Source: Verrucomicrobiia bacterium
GTDB taxonomy: Bacteria > Verrucomicrobiota > Verrucomicrobiia > Verrucomicrobiales > DEV007
Direction of reading: 5' to 3'
DNA: 64,000 nucleotides
Assembly (NCBI GenBank): GCA_030427505.1
Contig: JAUICH010000005.1
Coordinates: 62,001 to 126,000, forward strand
Both the position numbers and the translations under genes were made by a program. Below the pieces are notes generated by a model, which was not told the origin of the DNA, did no database searches, and saw nothing but the letters and a program-made list of their open reading frames with translations. Positions 62,721 through 64,000 of this stretch are shown here, one piece after another (the stretch's first letter is position 1; every line of letters starts with the position of its first letter).

Positions 62721-63692
62721 ATGAAACTGATGCCAAACCGAGTCCATGATCCTGGCAAGCGGTCGGTAAATAGAATCGTCATGGGATACGTCAATTCCCT
62801 GGACGCGCTGCCCCTCATGGCGGCCGGCCGGGAGGCGGCGAAGTCCGGCGATACCTCCTGGGTACCGGTAACGTGTCAAAGTGAGTCAAACCTGGTTCGC
62901 CAGTTGTCTGACGGAACCCTGCAGGGCGGCTTGGTCCCGTTTGACCTGTTTGCCACCCAGATTCTTAGCGAGCCCGTGGAAACCGTCAGCCGCTGGCGGG
63001 TGCTGGCGGTTCAACCACGGAGTAGCTGGGAATTCCTGCTGACAGGCCGGGCCAATCGGCTGATTTCCCGGGCAGGCACGCCGGGACGGAGGACACCGCC
63101 CGTGGCCCAGGAATTCCGGATCGCCATGAGCGGTCCGCGATCCACCATTCGGCGAGGTGTGGATCTGTGGCTTCGCCAGCAGCAGTTGGACAGCACTTTT
63201 GTGACCAGCTATCACCTGCTTCCCCTGAAGCTTATGCACAAAGCGCTGGAGAGCGAGATAGTGGAAGCCCTAGTCCTGCCCGCGCCTGGTGGTACCATCG
63301 CTCAAATAAGAGGTCTGGGTACCGTGGTCTCCCCAGTCCAGGAGATGTCCTGCGACTTGGGCATGCTCCTGGTAGTGGACAGGAATGCTCTGAATGCGCA
63401 ACGAACCGGTGTCGGCGAAGAGATTCAGGCCTTGGTAAAGGAATCTTCTTCTCACGCGCGCGGCCGGGATCTCTCGGATCCATCCCTCTCGACTGAGATC
63501 CGAATTCTTTTTGAAGAATTGGATGCCCGCGGCACCAACCGCGCGATCGGCCTGAGTGGAGATCTCCACCCCATGCAATTCGAACCGGCGGCGGACTATT
63601 TCTCTTCCCGGCTGGAATACTTGAGTGAACTGGGCTTCTGGAATGGCGATGACGTGGCAGCCATGGATGTGGCTCTGGCCCTCACGCGATAG
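62721..63692 (+). CDS. NrtA/NasS-like substrate-binding protein without signal peptide
   Basis: A 323-residue protein of the periplasmic-binding type II (nitrate/bicarbonate NrtA/CmpA-like) fold: IVMGYVNSLDALPLMAAGREA at the start, LRQQQLDSTFVTSYHLLPLKLM in the middle. No signal peptide or lipobox is visible, unlike transporter subunits. Cytoplasmic relatives such as NasS sense nitrate and control an ANTAR partner. Its position beside the amide cluster suggests a nitrogen-source sensor. No ANTAR protein is visible before the window ends. Confidence 0.65.
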   Translation: MKLMPNRVHDPGKRSVNRIVMGYVNSLDALPLMAAGREAAKSGDTSWVPVTCQSESNLVRQLSDGTLQGGLVPFDLFATQILSEPVETVSRWRVLAVQPRSSWEFLLTGRANRLISRAGTPGRRTPPVAQEFRIAMSGPRSTIRRGVDLWLRQQQLDSTFVTSYHLLPLKLMHKALESEIVEALVLPAPGGTIAQIRGLGTVVSPVQEMSCDLGMLLVVDRNALNAQRTGVGEEIQALVKESSSHARGRDLSDPSLSTEIRILFEELDARGTNRAIGLSGDLHPMQFEPAADYFSSRLEYLSELGFWNGDDVAAMDVALALTR

Positions 63693-64000
63693 CAAAAATT
63701 GCCCGGCGGATTTTCCAAAGAACTCTTCTTTCGCAAGACCATCCCCCCTCGAACCGTCCCTTCCTGTTTGGCTCCGGAAGCGATTTCGTTTTATACTTCC
63801 ATACTCCAACCAGCTTCTCCGGAGAATGGTGGCGCGGAGGCTACGACCCGAGCCGGAAGAAGCCCAACTGGCAAGGGAGAAAGAAAGAATGACAGCGCAG
63901 GACACTCTTCTGCCCAGTCAGAGCTTTCCGGGTTACGAACAAGGTTAACCAGATCCGGTTCCGATTCTCTTTCGAGACACTCCTTTTCTTCTCATGGGCG
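63693..64000. other. Window-end stretch without recognised gene
   Basis: The last 308 bases hold no family-like frame. A possible start codon (63994-63996) lies at the very end, so a new gene may begin there. No RNA gene or clear terminator was seen. Confidence 0.3.

Overview
The window is a GC-rich (roughly 60 %), gene-dense bacterial chromosome segment, most likely from the Planctomycetes-Verrucomicrobia-Chlamydiae group and probably a heterotrophic Verrucomicrobiota. The evidence is the company of gene families. There are secreted sulfatases, two pairs of DUF1549/DUF1553 'planctomycete cytochrome' protein plus DUF1501 Tat protein, one DUF1592-type cytochrome plus DUF1552 pair, a CRTAC1/ASPIC FG-GAP lipoprotein and an AIM24-family protein, next to ordinary housekeeping genes (cysS, hemB, ilvD, serA, rplM-rpsI, mgtE, a glutamate-family dehydrogenase). 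No rRNA, tRNA, CRISPR array, intact insertion sequence or phage gene was seen. This assignment is an inference from gene content, not a phylogenetic test.

Layout. Positions 1-3.7 kb hold the tail of one sulfatase and two complete ones (one resembling heparan N-sulfatase, one with a HEAT-like tail). From 3.7 to 10.1 kb, on the minus strand, come a Tat-exported PhoD-like phosphoesterase, an NlpC/P60-like protein with an I78-like tail, hemB and cysS. From 10.4 to 16.6 kb lies the most unusual locus: a 1356-residue protein with an N-terminal FHA domain, a very long coiled coil containing 18-residue tandem repeats and a C-terminal GrpE-like domain, followed by a short Hsp70 without a helical lid and a small acidic Pro/Glu-rich protein. 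From 16.7 to 27.3 kb are the CRTAC1 lipoprotein, mgtE, an AIM24-like protein, ilvD, serA, an HPr and the L13/S9 ribosomal genes. From 27.5 to 33.2 kb is a cell-envelope and signalling stretch: thioredoxin-like protein, two LysM lipoproteins, a SET-domain methyltransferase, a stand-alone DsbD N-domain protein, a degenerate receiver protein and an azurin-like cupredoxin.

From 33.3 to 54 kb the three DUF1552/DUF1592 and DUF1501/DUF1553 pairs surround the glutamate-family dehydrogenase, a small region with an orphan HigA antitoxin, and a three-gene operon of circularly permuted ATP-grasp, alpha-E and transglutaminase proteins. From 54.3 kb to the end is a nitrogen-acquisition cluster: a divergent LysR regulator, the urea-type ABC transporter urtABCDE, formamidase fmdA, an FmdB zinc ribbon protein, and an NrtA/NasS-like binding protein without a signal peptide. 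Import of a short amide or urea followed by release of ammonia by FmdA is the simplest reading.

Repeats and structures: a 220-bp MITE-like element with terminal inverted repeats ends exactly at the fmdB stop codon, a nested inverted repeat lies downstream of the dehydrogenase gene, a long hairpin separates urtA from urtB, and several convergent gene pairs share bidirectional hairpins.
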